DNA of 64,000 nt from Acidimicrobiaceae bacterium (GTDB taxonomy: Bacteria > Actinomycetota > Acidimicrobiia > Acidimicrobiales > RAAP-2): positions 41,434 to 105,433 of the forward strand of contig PLON01000073.1 of assembly GCA_003142095.1 (NCBI GenBank), read 5' to 3'. The notes beneath the pieces were generated by a model. It saw only the letters and a list, made by a program, of their open reading frames with translations, was not told the DNA's origin and made no database searches. The position numbers and the translations under genes were made by a program. Shown piece by piece: positions 1-8,673 of the stretch. Positions within the stretch are counted from its first letter, which is position 1, and each line of letters opens with the position of its first letter.

Positions 1-195
1 GGGCTGACCGGGCGCGGAGACTTCCGCCATCGCTTCTTGATAACTACGCACTACCTACCTCCGTGTGGTCGGATACCAGTTGCCCTTGTCACTACTCAAC
101 ACTGCCAGATCGTCGACGTCACGAGAAACCTTTACGCCCCGCTGGCGATTCGCGCAAACCTACACTGCACGTAGCGACCACGGAAAGGACTCACC

Positions 196-495
196 ATGCT
201 GGCGTCAAGTTATCCCCTACTAGATGTCTTCGTATCCACGCTGTATCTCGTGCTGTTCCTCTTTTGGATCATCCTGGTCTTTCACATCATGTTCGACATT
301 TTTCGCAGCCACGATCTGAGCGGGCCCGGCAAGGCTCTCTGGATTGTCTTCATGCTGGTGTTCCCGCTTCTCGGGTGCCTCATCTACGTCCTGGTACGCG
401 GCGGATCAATGCACGAGCGAGAAATAAAAGCGACGCAGATGAACCAAAAGGCGTTCGAGGACTACATCCGTCAGGTAGCGAACACCAAGGAGTGA
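196..495 (+). CDS. PLDc_N-type small membrane protein
   Basis: Predicted 99-residue inner-membrane protein. Two hydrophobic segments (about residues 8-38 and 50-72) are separated by a short loop with FRSHDLSGPGKALW, the pattern of the phospholipase-D-nuclease N-terminal (PLDc_N) membrane module. The catalytic HxK half is absent, so no enzyme activity is expected. A charged tail (residues 75-99) would lie in the cytoplasm. The ATG is preceded by AAGGA at suitable spacing. It converges on the desaturase gene with only 13 nt between stops. Function unknown; family assignment is by pattern. Confidence 0.75.
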   Translation: MLASSYPLLDVFVSTLYLVLFLFWIILVFHIMFDIFRSHDLSGPGKALWIVFMLVFPLLGCLIYVLVRGGSMHEREIKATQMNQKAFEDYIRQVANTKE

Positions 496-508
496 CGCCG
501 CGTTCGTG

Positions 509-1441
509 TCAGCGTACGCCGAGGGGCGACTTCATCATCGCCGCCTTCTGGGCCATGCGCTCAACGGACTCGGCGATTTTCGCCTTCACGTTGACGAGAT
601 CGATGCGCGCCAGTTCGGCCTCTTTGGTGAGGCCCTTTAGATGCTCGATGTCCCAAAGACTCAGCACCGGTGTCAAGACGTCGCCCAGATACTGGCCGAG
701 TCCGTAGATGCCCTCCTTCGCGATCCGCACCGCGTGACGCGTGAAAGATGGAATACCGGTGCCGGGCATGGCGAAGGTGCTCACCTGCTTCGAGACCGCG
801 ATCATCATCGCCGACGGGTCGATCGCGAAGGCCGCGAGCGTTAGGTCGCGATAAAAGAGATAGTGCTTGGTCTCATCACCGGCGATCAACGCAAGAACAT
901 TGCGACCGATCCTGTCGTCCTTGGGTAATTTCGCTCCGGTGTTGCGGTGCGCGATCTGCGTCGCGCGCTCTTGGAACGAGACGTAGGCGATGAGTTCGGC
1001 GAAGGTGGCCGGGTGGGGTACTTCGCCCTTTTGCATCTGCACGCGGCGACCGTCTTCGAGCAGCGTTGGATTGATGCAGCGACTGATATGCACCCAGTCG
1101 CGCATGACCATGGCGTGGCGGTTTTCTTCCATTGTCCACTGGTACGTCCACTCGCGAATGGGGTGGCCCCGCGGCGAGTGTTCGAGGATGCTGTCGGTGT
1201 AGTACGGCAGGTTGTCTTCGGTCAAGAGGTTGACGTAGATCGAACTTCGCACGCCTTCACCGAGGGGGTAATCGTTGGGCGACCACGGGTGCTCACCGAA
1301 GTTCTCGCCTTCACCCCAATTAATCTGCTCGTGTGGATACCAGAGGCGAGGGGCCTCCATGTGCCGGTTGAAAAGACGCTCCACATCGGGAGTAATCTCC
1401 TCCAACAAATCAACTCGGCTCTTGGCCACTCGAGTGCTCAA
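509..1441 (-). CDS. Acyl-ACP desaturase (ferritin-like di-iron)
   Basis: Soluble di-iron desaturase that introduces a cis double bond into acyl-ACP, the DesA/stearoyl-ACP desaturase family. The two signature EExxH-like motifs are visible as EENRH (about 105-109) and DETKH (189-193), with further likely ligands in LTEDN and FQERA. The 310-residue length is normal for bacterial members. The start is TTG; a GGAGAGGTG Shine-Dalgarno sequence lies 7 nt upstream and an in-frame stop lies just beyond it, so TTG is well supported. It would need ferredoxin and a reductase, not seen nearby. Confidence 0.9.
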   Translation of the reverse strand: MSTRVAKSRVDLLEEITPDVERLFNRHMEAPRLWYPHEQINWGEGENFGEHPWSPNDYPLGEGVRSSIYVNLLTEDNLPYYTDSILEHSPRGHPIREWTYQWTMEENRHAMVMRDWVHISRCINPTLLEDGRRVQMQKGEVPHPATFAELIAYVSFQERATQIAHRNTGAKLPKDDRIGRNVLALIAGDETKHYLFYRDLTLAAFAIDPSAMMIAVSKQVSTFAMPGTGIPSFTRHAVRIAKEGIYGLGQYLGDVLTPVLSLWDIEHLKGLTKEAELARIDLVNVKAKIAESVERMAQKAAMMKSPLGVR

Positions 1442-1562
1442 GTCGTGGCACCTCTCCGTTCATGCATTGTGCTAACACCCCAACAATAACCTTCCACGTC
1501 AGGGCTGCTTCTTCACTCATGTGATCGGTCGCACAAGAGTGCTCATGTAGCCTGATGACCCT

Positions 1563-2828
1563 GTGAAACCCCTCGACGCTCTCGTTCCGATCGATTTTCG
1601 GTCGTCGATACGCGGACCCTTACGCCGTTTTTACGCGTGCTCGTTCATCGCGTGCATCGGCAACGGACTCACGTTGTCGCTGTTCGTTATCTATCTGCAC
1701 AACGTGCGAGGATTCTCGACGAGCTTCGCGACGTTGCTGCTCGCGCTCTCGGCCGTAGTGGGACTTGCGAGCACACCACTGTGGGGAACGATGACCGACC
1801 GGCTCGGTCCACTGCCGGTCATCTTGTTCGCTTACGCGGCCGACGCCGTCGCCCTGGTCTTTTGGGCCTTCGCGCACACTCACGAGCAGGCCGTGCTCGC
1901 CGCTCTCTTGATCGCCGTCTTCGGGGGCGCGGGCTGGGGACCGTCGTCGACCATGCTGAGCCGACTGGTGTCACCCCAACATCGCCAACGAGCCTTCGGC
2001 GTCAACTTCATGTTGGTCAACCTCGGCATTGGCTTCGGTTCGCTCATCTCGGCGAGCGTGGTCGACCTACGAAGCCCCGACACGTTCGTCGCCCTCTACA
2101 TTTTCAACGCCGGTGTGACGCTGCTCGCCGGCTTCTTCTACTTGAGTCTTCGCCAGCACGGCGGTCCCATCAAAGAGCACCACGACGACCCCGAAAAGAG
2201 CGCCCAGGGGTGGCGAAAAGTTGTGCGCGACACGCGCATAATTCGCTACGTCATCGCCTCGGTATTTTTAATGATTGGCGGGTACGGATCCCTGGACGCG
2301 GGGCTCAGTCTTTTTGTCGTGAACAATTTGAAGTTGTCGGTGCACACGATCGGTGTCATTTTCTTCTTCAATACGACGACCATCGTGCTCGCCCAACTGT
2401 GGGTCCTCAATCGCATCGAGGGCAAGAGTCGCACGCGCGTGATGGGGATCGTCGCGGCGTTCTGGTTCATCTTCTGGATCATTCTGGAATCAACGTTGCA
2501 ACTGCCGGCCGCGGCGTCCGTCCCGATGATCTGTCTCGCGATGGTCGTCTTCGCCATCGGAGAGACCATGCTGCAACCCGTGGGTTCCGCAATCGTGAAC
2601 GACATCGCGCCCGAACACCTGCGCGGACGTTACAACGCGGCCGCGGGACTGTCCTGGGGCATCTCGAGTTCGCTGGCCCCCGCTATTACGGCCCTCTATT
2701 TCTCCATTCATTTGGGCAATTGGTGGCCCCTCGGCACCGGAATCACCGCACTGGTCGGTGGTCTCATGATGATGGACCTTCGCCGTCACATCAGCGCGAG
2801 CGCCGACGGCCGCAGCGTCGCGAACTGA
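1563..2828 (+). CDS. MFS transporter
   Basis: Twelve-helix major facilitator superfamily permease of 421 residues, probably a drug or metabolite exporter. The loop between helices 2 and 3 carries GTMTDRLG, the classical MFS motif A (G-x-x-x-D-R-x-G). Substrate cannot be read from sequence. It starts with GTG with no Shine-Dalgarno; a TAGCCT hexamer ends 9 nt upstream, so the mRNA may have only a very short leader. It diverges from the desaturase gene. A 72-nt gap separates it from the convergent DUF429 gene, the widest convergent gap in the window. Confidence 0.85.
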   Translation: MKPLDALVPIDFRSSIRGPLRRFYACSFIACIGNGLTLSLFVIYLHNVRGFSTSFATLLLALSAVVGLASTPLWGTMTDRLGPLPVILFAYAADAVALVFWAFAHTHEQAVLAALLIAVFGGAGWGPSSTMLSRLVSPQHRQRAFGVNFMLVNLGIGFGSLISASVVDLRSPDTFVALYIFNAGVTLLAGFFYLSLRQHGGPIKEHHDDPEKSAQGWRKVVRDTRIIRYVIASVFLMIGGYGSLDAGLSLFVVNNLKLSVHTIGVIFFFNTTTIVLAQLWVLNRIEGKSRTRVMGIVAAFWFIFWIILESTLQLPAAASVPMICLAMVVFAIGETMLQPVGSAIVNDIAPEHLRGRYNAAAGLSWGISSSLAPAITALYFSIHLGNWWPLGTGITALVGGLMMMDLRRHISASADGRSVAN

Positions 2829-2900
2829 CGTGGAGTTCGCGCTCGGCGCGTACCCCACCGGCGGCACCGTGACGTGGCACAAGTCGCTCGACGATCGGTC

Positions 2901-3818
2901 CTAGCCCTCCGGTAAATGTGTGCCGAGAGACGAAAGCGCGTCGCTGGGCACATGAATCCATCCTTCGCGCAGCGCGGCCTCGCGTGATTCCTCGGGCGTC
3001 GGGTGCGTGACCTTGGCTCGCGTGGCCAAGGCGACGAGCGCACAGACGAACGCGTCGAGCGTGTGGTCAGAGGCCACGGCCTCATCGCGCAGCGCATCGG
3101 GTACTCGTAACCACGAGTTGGTCTGCTCTTCGATCTCGCCCATCATGCGCGCCCGCTCTGAACGCTGACCTTCGCGCAGCTCACCAACACCACCACCCTT
3201 GTAACGAACGCCCCGGCGCGCGAGCAGACCCCAGGCGCGCAGCGCCGCGGCGGGATAGGTCTCCACGAGTCGGCCGCTCCCGTCGCGCGGTTCGAGGCGC
3301 CCCCACTTTTGCGCCCACGCCGACTGCAGCCACGCGCCACGCATGGCGACGACGCCGATCAAGTCCGATGAGACCGACAGTGGCGTCGAGCCGAGGTCGA
3401 GCGATCGCACGAAGAGGTCGGTCTTACGATGACGAAGACTCTCACGAATCTTGTCGGTGCTGCGATGTTCGAACGTTGGCCAGCGCGCGCTCTGACGGTG
3501 CGCCGTGACGGCGGAGACGAAATCATCGGGCCAGCCGAGAGGCGAGTCCAGTCCCACCACGGTGGCTCGATCGACAATCTCAACCAGCCCGCGATCGTCG
3601 GCCACGAATCCTTCGGCGGGCATCGAGGCGACCGCCGTCGCTCCGTTGACGGTGACGATGACGACGCCAGTGCGTTTCGCCTCAGTGGCGAGATCTATCC
3701 CGACGTAACGTCGAACGGGGACCGGTTGAGTGTCCTTTTTCGCGTCGCGCCGCTCCGACGCTCGTCGGTCGGCCTTGGTGGTGTCAGCTGGACTTATTGG
3801 CCCAGTGTACGGCCTCAC
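2901..3818 (-). CDS. DUF429 family protein
   Basis: DUF429-like protein with an RNase-H/actin-like fold. The first strand RYVGIDLA and the later LDSPLGWP, VETYPAAALRAWG and DHTLDAFVCALVA segments are typical of the family, which includes putative nucleases of unknown role. The start is uncertain: no ATG lies near the first strand. A GTG at 3818 (chosen) or TTG at 3860 are the only candidates seen, and both overlap the 3' end of the upstream membrane-protein gene, suggesting translational coupling. The first 35 residues are low-complexity and charged. Confidence 0.7.
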   Translation of the reverse strand: MRPYTGPISPADTTKADRRASERRDAKKDTQPVPVRRYVGIDLATEAKRTGVVIVTVNGATAVASMPAEGFVADDRGLVEIVDRATVVGLDSPLGWPDDFVSAVTAHRQSARWPTFEHRSTDKIRESLRHRKTDLFVRSLDLGSTPLSVSSDLIGVVAMRGAWLQSAWAQKWGRLEPRDGSGRLVETYPAAALRAWGLLARRGVRYKGGGVGELREGQRSERARMMGEIEEQTNSWLRVPDALRDEAVASDHTLDAFVCALVALATRAKVTHPTPEESREAALREGWIHVPSDALSSLGTHLPEG

Positions 3819-4245
3819 CGGTACTGCGGAACAACCGCAGCGCGAAGAAGGCCTGAACAACGCCGGCTATCAGGACGATGAAAATGCCGAAGCGCGGACC
3901 GTAACTGTAAGCGGCGTACGCGCCACTGCCTCGTGGCAGTGTCACCCATTTCAGGATCACGATGACTGCCCCGAGTGCCGAAGCGCCCAGCACGAGAACG
4001 CCGGGACCGTACGAGGTCTTGGGCATGTTCGATCCTGAACGCAGGAAGACGAGATAGACGCCCGCGGCGATAATGAGCAGTGCGCCCAATATCCCGTATC
4101 CCGAGCTGAAACCGTCCGACGACGCGCTTCCAAATGGAGAAGAAACTCCGTACCACGGCAAAAACAACCCAATGAGGGTAATCAACGCCGTCACTGAAAT
4201 TACCTTGTCCGTTGATGACAACTTCTTCCAATCAAATGCTGCCAT
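3784..4245 (-). CDS. Four-helix membrane protein of unknown function
   Basis: A 153-residue protein with four hydrophobic helices (about 16-34, 50-68, 81-98 and 118-138) and short charged ends. It resembles small actinobacterial integral membrane proteins with a FLPWYG motif after helix 1, but I cannot name a family with certainty. The ATG is preceded by GGAGGGG with good spacing. It is the first gene of a two-gene minus-strand unit with the DUF429 gene, whose start lies inside it. No catalytic motif is visible. Confidence 0.75.
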   Translation of the reverse strand: MAAFDWKKLSSTDKVISVTALITLIGLFLPWYGVSSPFGSASSDGFSSGYGILGALLIIAAGVYLVFLRSGSNMPKTSYGPGVLVLGASALGAVIVILKWVTLPRGSGAYAAYSYGPRFGIFIVLIAGVVQAFFALRLFRSTGEAVHWANKSS

Positions 4246-4745
4246 GGACCCCTCCGTCCCTCGTTGGCTCTGAGATGCCTACTGCCGGACCCGGATGCGT
4301 CCTCGACCTATCGCTCTCGCGATAAACCCGCAGTAAGGCGACCTCTACTTAATGAAAATAGACGTCGAATATATATCACACCTATAGACGTCGCGCTCGT
4401 GAACGTTTCCGTACTTGAGCATGTGCGCCGAGGAGTTGAAAACCAAGAGACGGACGTGAAGACTCGGGGTGAACCGTGGGTGAGTCTCACCCACGACGAA
4501 CGACACAGGCCGCTCTCTTCGCGACTGCGTGGGCGCACCGCGCGGCGCGCTCTAGTGAGGGCTGGGCGACGCGGTCGCCCTAGCCCCATTCGTCGTCGGT
4601 GCGCAGTAGTTGGCGTCCGTATAACAGATAACGGGCCCAACCTACTGACCAGTACGAGCGTCGCCTAGGGACACCTTTGACCCCAAAACGGCACCAAAAT
4701 CGACGCCGGTGTAAAAAATTTATCCCAAGACGCACCCGTATTGAC

Positions 4746-4760
4746 CAGGTACTATACCTG
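4746..4760. promoter_or_regulatory. Inverted repeat beside a TTGACC hexamer
   Basis: CAGGTA-CTA-TACCTG is a perfect 6-bp inverted repeat directly abutting TTGACC at 4741-4746. This could be an operator over a -35 element for the downstream cell-wall gene, but no clear -10 hexamer sits 17 nt further on. Operator role is inference. Confidence 0.3.
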
Positions 4761-4765
4761 CGCCC

Positions 4766-4774
4766 TGTGGATAA
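4766..4774 (-). promoter_or_regulatory. Perfect DnaA-box match (TTATCCACA)
   Basis: TGTGGATAA on the plus strand is the reverse complement of the consensus DnaA box TTATCCACA. One looser copy, TTATCCCAA, lies about 45 nt upstream. Two sites without dnaA, dnaN or a box cluster do not make an origin; a DnaA-titration or regulatory site, or chance, is possible. Confidence 0.3.
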
Positions 4775-4826
4775 ATTGGCCGCCTAGGGCACAAAAAAAG
4801 GGCCTCCACGGTTAGGCTTTCATCCG

Positions 4827-4985
4827 GCAGTATCGACTGCTCCATATGTCGCCCCACAGAGTTGTGGAACCGGGTGACCAACCATTGTGCCCCTTGGTGG
4901 GGGGTCTACATATATCCCACCAAGTTCGGACGTACGCCAGCGAATTGTTTCGCTCGCTGCGGCCGTGGTGCAGAACTAAGGAGAA
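4827..4985 (+). promoter_or_regulatory. Structured 5' leader of the Rpf-like gene; candidate riboswitch
   Basis: Four inverted repeats lie in a row before the GTG at 4994: GCAGT/ACTGC (4827-4840), CCACA/TGTGG (4854-4867), a perfect 9-bp CTTGGTGGG/CCCACCAAG stem (4893-4924) and AGCGAA/TTCGCT (4939-4954). Between stems two and three runs GGAACCGGGTGACC, which recalls the conserved core of ydaO-type c-di-AMP riboswitches. Those are known to precede Rpf and other wall-hydrolase genes in actinobacteria. The match is partial (the usual GGGTGAAT element is not intact), so the riboswitch class is only a suggestion. Confidence 0.35.
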
Positions 4986-4993
4986 GAAAAGCT

Positions 4994-5440
4994 GTGCAAA
5001 GAGTTATGTTCGCCTTGCTCGTGGCTTTAGCCATCCCTCTGGCCCTGCTCACCAGCCCGGCGCTGAACGCTCCGGCGGGCGCCGCCACGAAGCCGAGGCC
5101 TAAGCCCGCCGCTCAGGTCCGTCGACACGTCGTGAGCCTCATTGCCCTCGACGAGATCCACGCCCTGGTCGCCGACGCCCACTCTCGTGGCGTCGGCGTG
5201 GTTGGTCTGCGCGCCGAGTGGCAGCGCGTGGCGGTCTGCGAAGTGGCCGGCGACTGGTCGATGGTGGGCCCGAACTATTCGGGCATCGGATTCCAAAACG
5301 GCACCTGGAACGAGTACGGGGGCACCCGCTACGCCCCCCTGGCCGGGCGTGCCAGCGAAGATGCGCAAATTGTGGTCGGAATGCGCGTGACGCGGGGCTG
5401 GGTCCCTGATCAGTACGGGTGTGACCCCGGTGGCTGGTAG
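4994..5440 (+). CDS. Secreted Rpf-like transglycosylase-domain protein
   Basis: About 148 residues. An N-terminal signal peptide (VQRVMFALLVALAIP, cut likely after AGAA) is followed by a basic linker and a C-terminal resuscitation-promoting-factor-like lysozyme domain. The WQRVAVCEVAGDW segment matches the Rpf WxxxAxCESGGxW signature and holds the presumed catalytic Glu. The second Cys of the disulfide is in the terminal YGCDPGGW. It probably cleaves peptidoglycan. GTG at 4994 is chosen over the longer ORF because AAGGAG lies 10 nt upstream and the signal peptide begins there. The Ser/Gly after Glu are replaced by Val/Ala. Confidence 0.8.
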   Translation: MQRVMFALLVALAIPLALLTSPALNAPAGAATKPRPKPAAQVRRHVVSLIALDEIHALVADAHSRGVGVVGLRAEWQRVAVCEVAGDWSMVGPNYSGIGFQNGTWNEYGGTRYAPLAGRASEDAQIVVGMRVTRGWVPDQYGCDPGGW

Positions 5441-5515
5441 AAACCCCGAGACTCACGAGATTGTAAGACGCCTGCCAGACGAAGCCCGTGAGGTCAGGCG
5501 TAGCATTGATCTTGC

Positions 5516-7378
5516 GTGCGAGTTCCCCTGACGAAGTGTTTCGCCGCCCTAGCCCTCTCAGTTTTGGCGCTAGCGGCGAACGTCGGCGTTGCGGCGGCGA
5601 CCGCCCCCACCCTGGCCCCCACTGCAACCGGCTTCGATATCAGTTTCCCCCAGTGCGCGAGCCCGCTCCCGGTGTCCCCAGGTTTCGGGATAGTCGGGGT
5701 CAATAACGGCTCGCCCCTCACCATAAACAACTGCCTCGCGCGCGAACTCTCGTGGGCGAACGGCGCCACGAACACCGTCGCCGGCTTCTACGCCAATACC
5801 GGCAACGGCGGCCCGACCGGGGTGGGCTGGCCGAAGGGTCAGCAGAGTCCCGACGTCTGTGGGGACGCAAACTCGGTGCCCTGCTCGTATGACTACGGGT
5901 GGAACGCCGCACGCACGGCCTTCGCAAACGCCGTCAACGCCGAAAGCGTCGACGGCTCGGCGTCGCCCTCCACGGCCGCCATGACGGCGCCGTGGTGGAT
6001 GGACGTAGAGACCGGAAACGCCTGGGAGACCATCGAGAACGGGCGCCGCGCCGCGACTGAGGGGTACGACCTCGCCATGCTCGAAGGAATGGTCGCCTCG
6101 TTCACCAACATCGGCGTGAAGTCGCTGGGCATCTACTCCACAGCAAACATGTGGTCAGAGATCACCGGCGGATCGGGCTCAACTTTCGCGTCGATTCCCG
6201 TGTGGATCCCGGGAATCGCCACCCTCACGGCCGCCGAGGCGGCCTGTTCGTTGACGTCGTTCACTGGCGGACGAGTCGGCATGATTCAGTACCCCTCCCA
6301 GGGGTACGACGGCGACTACTTCTGTGGTCTCTTAAGTACCCCGGTGACAACGTCCGTCGCGGTGGGGGCCTCGGCGACCTTCAGCGATCAACTCGTGACC
6401 GCCAACAACGCCGGAGCCGTGACCTATACCCAAACAGCCGGCACGCCCGATCTCGTCGTGTCGCCGACGGGGCTCGTCACGACCAGTGGCGCGCTGGCGA
6501 CAGGAACCTACAGCGCGACTGGCACCACGGTTGACGCCGCTGGAAACACCGGTACCTTCTCGCTCAACCTCGACGTCGGCGTGTTAATCCAGAGTTCTGC
6601 CGTGACCGCAACGGTCAAAGTGAGTGGGTCCGCGGCCTTCACTCAGCAGGTCGCGGTGTCGGGCAGCGACGGCGCGGTGGCCTACGTGCAAGCAACCGAC
6701 ACGCCCGATCTCGTGGTGTCGCCGACGGGTGTCGTGACGACGAGTGGCGCGCTGGCGACAGGAACCTACAGCGCAACGGGAACCGAATCAGACCCCGCGG
6801 GCAACAAGGGCACCTTCAAATTGACCCTCACCGTGGGCGCCCTCGTCCAACGCGCGCCTACCGCGGCGACGGTCACCACGAGTGACTCGGCGACCTTCAG
6901 CCAGCAACTGGACGTCGGCGCCAATCTCGGGGCCATGACCTTCGTGCAGACGAGCGGCACTCCGAGCGTGCTTGTAAGTTCGTCGGGCCTCGTGACGACG
7001 AGTGGGAAGCTCGCCGTCGGGACATACCCAGTCGCAGGGACGGTCAGCGACGCCACGGGTGACATGGGTAAGTTCACCTTCACCGTGAGCGTCCATGCTC
7101 TGCCTCCCCCGCCACCGCCGTCTCCCTCGGCGACACGAGTCATCGGATACGTCGTGGCCGGTAGAACGGTCACCATCACGATCGACGGAGCAAACTTCTA
7201 CGGTCAACCCCACGTGACGAGCCACCCCGGCACTGTCGCCACGGTCCTCCGCGACCAAGGCGCGTCATTGGTCGTACGCGTCACGTCGCGCGCCCGCTCG
7301 CGTAACGGCGTCTTCACCTTCACGATCACGGCGCCCGACGGCGCCACGTGCCAGGTGCGCTACAACCAGCGAAAATAA
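5516..7378 (+). CDS. Secreted GH25-like domain protein with three Ig-like repeats
   Basis: A 620-residue exported protein. Signal peptide is residues 1-29. A GH25/DUF1906-like TIM-barrel domain covers about 36-272, with GFDISFPQC at the first strand and an acidic DVET (163-166) where lysozyme-like enzymes keep catalytic acids. Three tandem Ig/cadherin-like repeats of about 85 residues follow (275-355, 358-442, 444-527), then a proline-rich linker and a final beta domain (540-615). It probably binds or hydrolyses cell-wall glycan; the Rpf-like gene upstream supports a wall role. The GTG start has no Shine-Dalgarno; TTG at 5512 is out of frame. Confidence 0.75.
   Translation: MRVPLTKCFAALALSVLALAANVGVAAATAPTLAPTATGFDISFPQCASPLPVSPGFGIVGVNNGSPLTINNCLARELSWANGATNTVAGFYANTGNGGPTGVGWPKGQQSPDVCGDANSVPCSYDYGWNAARTAFANAVNAESVDGSASPSTAAMTAPWWMDVETGNAWETIENGRRAATEGYDLAMLEGMVASFTNIGVKSLGIYSTANMWSEITGGSGSTFASIPVWIPGIATLTAAEAACSLTSFTGGRVGMIQYPSQGYDGDYFCGLLSTPVTTSVAVGASATFSDQLVTANNAGAVTYTQTAGTPDLVVSPTGLVTTSGALATGTYSATGTTVDAAGNTGTFSLNLDVGVLIQSSAVTATVKVSGSAAFTQQVAVSGSDGAVAYVQATDTPDLVVSPTGVVTTSGALATGTYSATGTESDPAGNKGTFKLTLTVGALVQRAPTAATVTTSDSATFSQQLDVGANLGAMTFVQTSGTPSVLVSSSGLVTTSGKLAVGTYPVAGTVSDATGDMGKFTFTVSVHALPPPPPPSPSATRVIGYVVAGRTVTITIDGANFYGQPHVTSHPGTVATVLRDQGASLVVRVTSRARSRNGVFTFTITAPDGATCQVRYNQRK
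6485..6774 (+). repeat. Near-identical internal DNA repeats in the GH25-like gene
   Basis: A 32-nt stretch beginning AGTGGCGCGCTGGCGACAGG at 6485-6516 recurs exactly at 6743-6774, a 258-nt (86-codon) offset. The preceding CACGCCCGATCTCGT stretch is also shared. Repeats one and two are therefore a recent duplication, while repeat three has diverged. Confidence 0.85.
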
Positions 7379-7459
7379 CCCCCTTACCATTTCCTGGCGC
7401 CAAATTCCCTGATAAACGCCCATTCTCTCGATATGGTGGGCGTAATCAAGGGAGACGGC

Positions 7460-7846
7460 ATGTTTGGCGCAGCAGTCGCAGCGGATTCAGCAATAGCGTT
7501 TTTGATCGTCTTTCTGGTGATGATCGCGCTGATCATCTTCTACGTGGCCGCCTTCTGGCGAATCTTGGAGAAAGCCGGAGTACCGGGATGGGGTGCGATC
7601 ATACCGATCTACAACGTCTATCTGTGGTGCAAAGTAGTGGGCCGTCCCGGTTGGTGGGTGATTTTGTTGTTCATCCCCGTCGTGAGCGTCATCGTGATGC
7701 TGATCCTCTCGTTGGATCTCGCGAAGGCCTTCGCGAAGTCAGCGAGCTTCGGGTTCTGGCTCTGGCTCCTCAGCATTATTTTCGTCCCGATCCTGGGCTT
7801 TGGTTCAGCGACGTACATCGGGCCAAACCCCACTGCTCTGATCTAG
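7460..7846 (+). CDS. DUF5684-type membrane protein
   Basis: About 128 residues and four hydrophobic segments. The core WGAIIPIYNVYLWCKVVGRPGW and the FIPVVSVIVMLILSLDLAKAFAKS stretch are characteristic of DUF5684, a small bacterial membrane family sometimes found next to signal peptidases. Function unknown. ATG at 7460 is preferred over 7433 because AAGGGAG lies 5-6 nt before it. The stop codon TAG shares the CTAG palindrome with the stop of the convergent MpaB-like gene, a 4-nt overlap. Confidence 0.75.
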   Translation: MFGAAVAADSAIAFLIVFLVMIALIIFYVAAFWRILEKAGVPGWGAIIPIYNVYLWCKVVGRPGWWVILLFIPVVSVIVMLILSLDLAKAFAKSASFGFWLWLLSIIFVPILGFGSATYIGPNPTALI

Positions 7847-8673
7847 ACGAAGTATCGCCCGCGTCGAAACCGCCGCTGAGTATCCCACCACACGAGGTTG
7901 AGCGGAAATTCACGCGCCACACGGGGCAGGACACGGTGCGTCGCCACCGAAACGCGACAGAGTGCGTCGAAGCGCCGCTGACGGCGATCGTCCCACGTGA
8001 GGCCCAGCTCGGTACGAAAGGGCTCAGGGAGAAAGCCCGCGGTGATGAACTCGTGCAAAGGGCCAAGTCCCACGCTCAACGCTCTCGGCAGAAAGTTCAG
8101 ACGGACAAATCCACGCAGATAGGTGCGCGTCGTCTCGTCCATCGCCACGTGTTCCAACGCGCTGCGCCAGTAGTCATCAAACGCGGCGGGACTTTCCGGC
8201 CAGAGCTCGGGCGAAACTTGCAACGTGGTCGCAAAGCGCGAGCAGTGTTGATAGACCTCCGCGAGTCGCTCGGGTGACGGTGGGCCATTTATTAACGTGA
8301 TCGCATCGAGTGCGCCGCGATACATGCACGCCGCCACCCATAGCTGCAACTCGGGGTCGAAGGCGTCGTAGGTGACCGAGTCGCCGTCCGTGGAGTGCAC
8401 GTCGCGATGCTGACGATTCACTTCGCGACGCACGAAGTCTCGAAGCTCATCATCTCCGAACAGCGACGCCGTAATGTAGCCGAGGGTCGTACGCGTTCGT
8501 TTAATCGGGTGACGTGTCAACGCCCCGCCCTCGACGCGACTCTTCGCCACACCGTGTCCGACGGGTAGGCGCGAGAGCTGCATGACCACGTTGGCGCCCG
8601 CGGGCGCGAGTCCGAGGCCATTCATCATGATGGGACGCAACTCCGCCGACACGCCTCTCTCGACGTTGCTCAA
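7843..8673 (-). CDS. Oxygenase MpaB family protein (DUF2236)
   Basis: A 276-residue protein of the DUF2236/MpaB/latex-clearing-protein fold. These heme-dependent enzymes oxidise isoprenoid or other chains; the specific substrate is not readable. Typical features are RHPIKRTRTTLGYITASLFGDD near residue 55 and the central FDPELQLWVAACMYRGALDA segment with invariant-looking aromatic and acidic residues. The start is TTG with GGGAGA 6 nt upstream. It stands alone on the minus strand after a 412-nt non-coding stretch. Confidence 0.75.
   Translation of the reverse strand: MSNVERGVSAELRPIMMNGLGLAPAGANVVMQLSRLPVGHGVAKSRVEGGALTRHPIKRTRTTLGYITASLFGDDELRDFVRREVNRQHRDVHSTDGDSVTYDAFDPELQLWVAACMYRGALDAITLINGPPSPERLAEVYQHCSRFATTLQVSPELWPESPAAFDDYWRSALEHVAMDETTRTYLRGFVRLNFLPRALSVGLGPLHEFITAGFLPEPFRTELGLTWDDRRQRRFDALCRVSVATHRVLPRVAREFPLNLVWWDTQRRFRRGRYFV

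Larger units (their letters stand above)
4246..4993. other. Long intergenic region upstream of the Rpf-like gene
   Basis: About 750 nt without a convincing gene. It is visibly more AT-rich than its surroundings (runs such as GTAAAAAATTTATCC) and rich in small inverted repeats. ORF 4264..4668 has no family features and arginine-rich shadow composition. The right third looks like a structured 5' leader (separate entry). A palindrome next to TTGACC and a perfect DnaA-box match are listed separately. Confidence 0.6.

Noticed and set aside
4264-4668. 134-codon ORF in the long intergenic region
   Set aside because: No Shine-Dalgarno or leaderless element, Arg-rich shadow-like composition, no family.
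4790-4815. Intrinsic terminator (run of A/T next to GGGCC)
   Set aside because: No stable stem precedes the T-run on the minus strand.
4246-4993. Possible replication origin
   Set aside because: Only one perfect and one loose DnaA box, and no dnaA, dnaN, gyrB, parA or rpmH nearby.
7348-8277. 309-codon plus-strand ORF overlapping DUF5684 and MpaB-like genes
   Set aside because: Overlaps two well-supported genes in other frames and has no recognisable domain.
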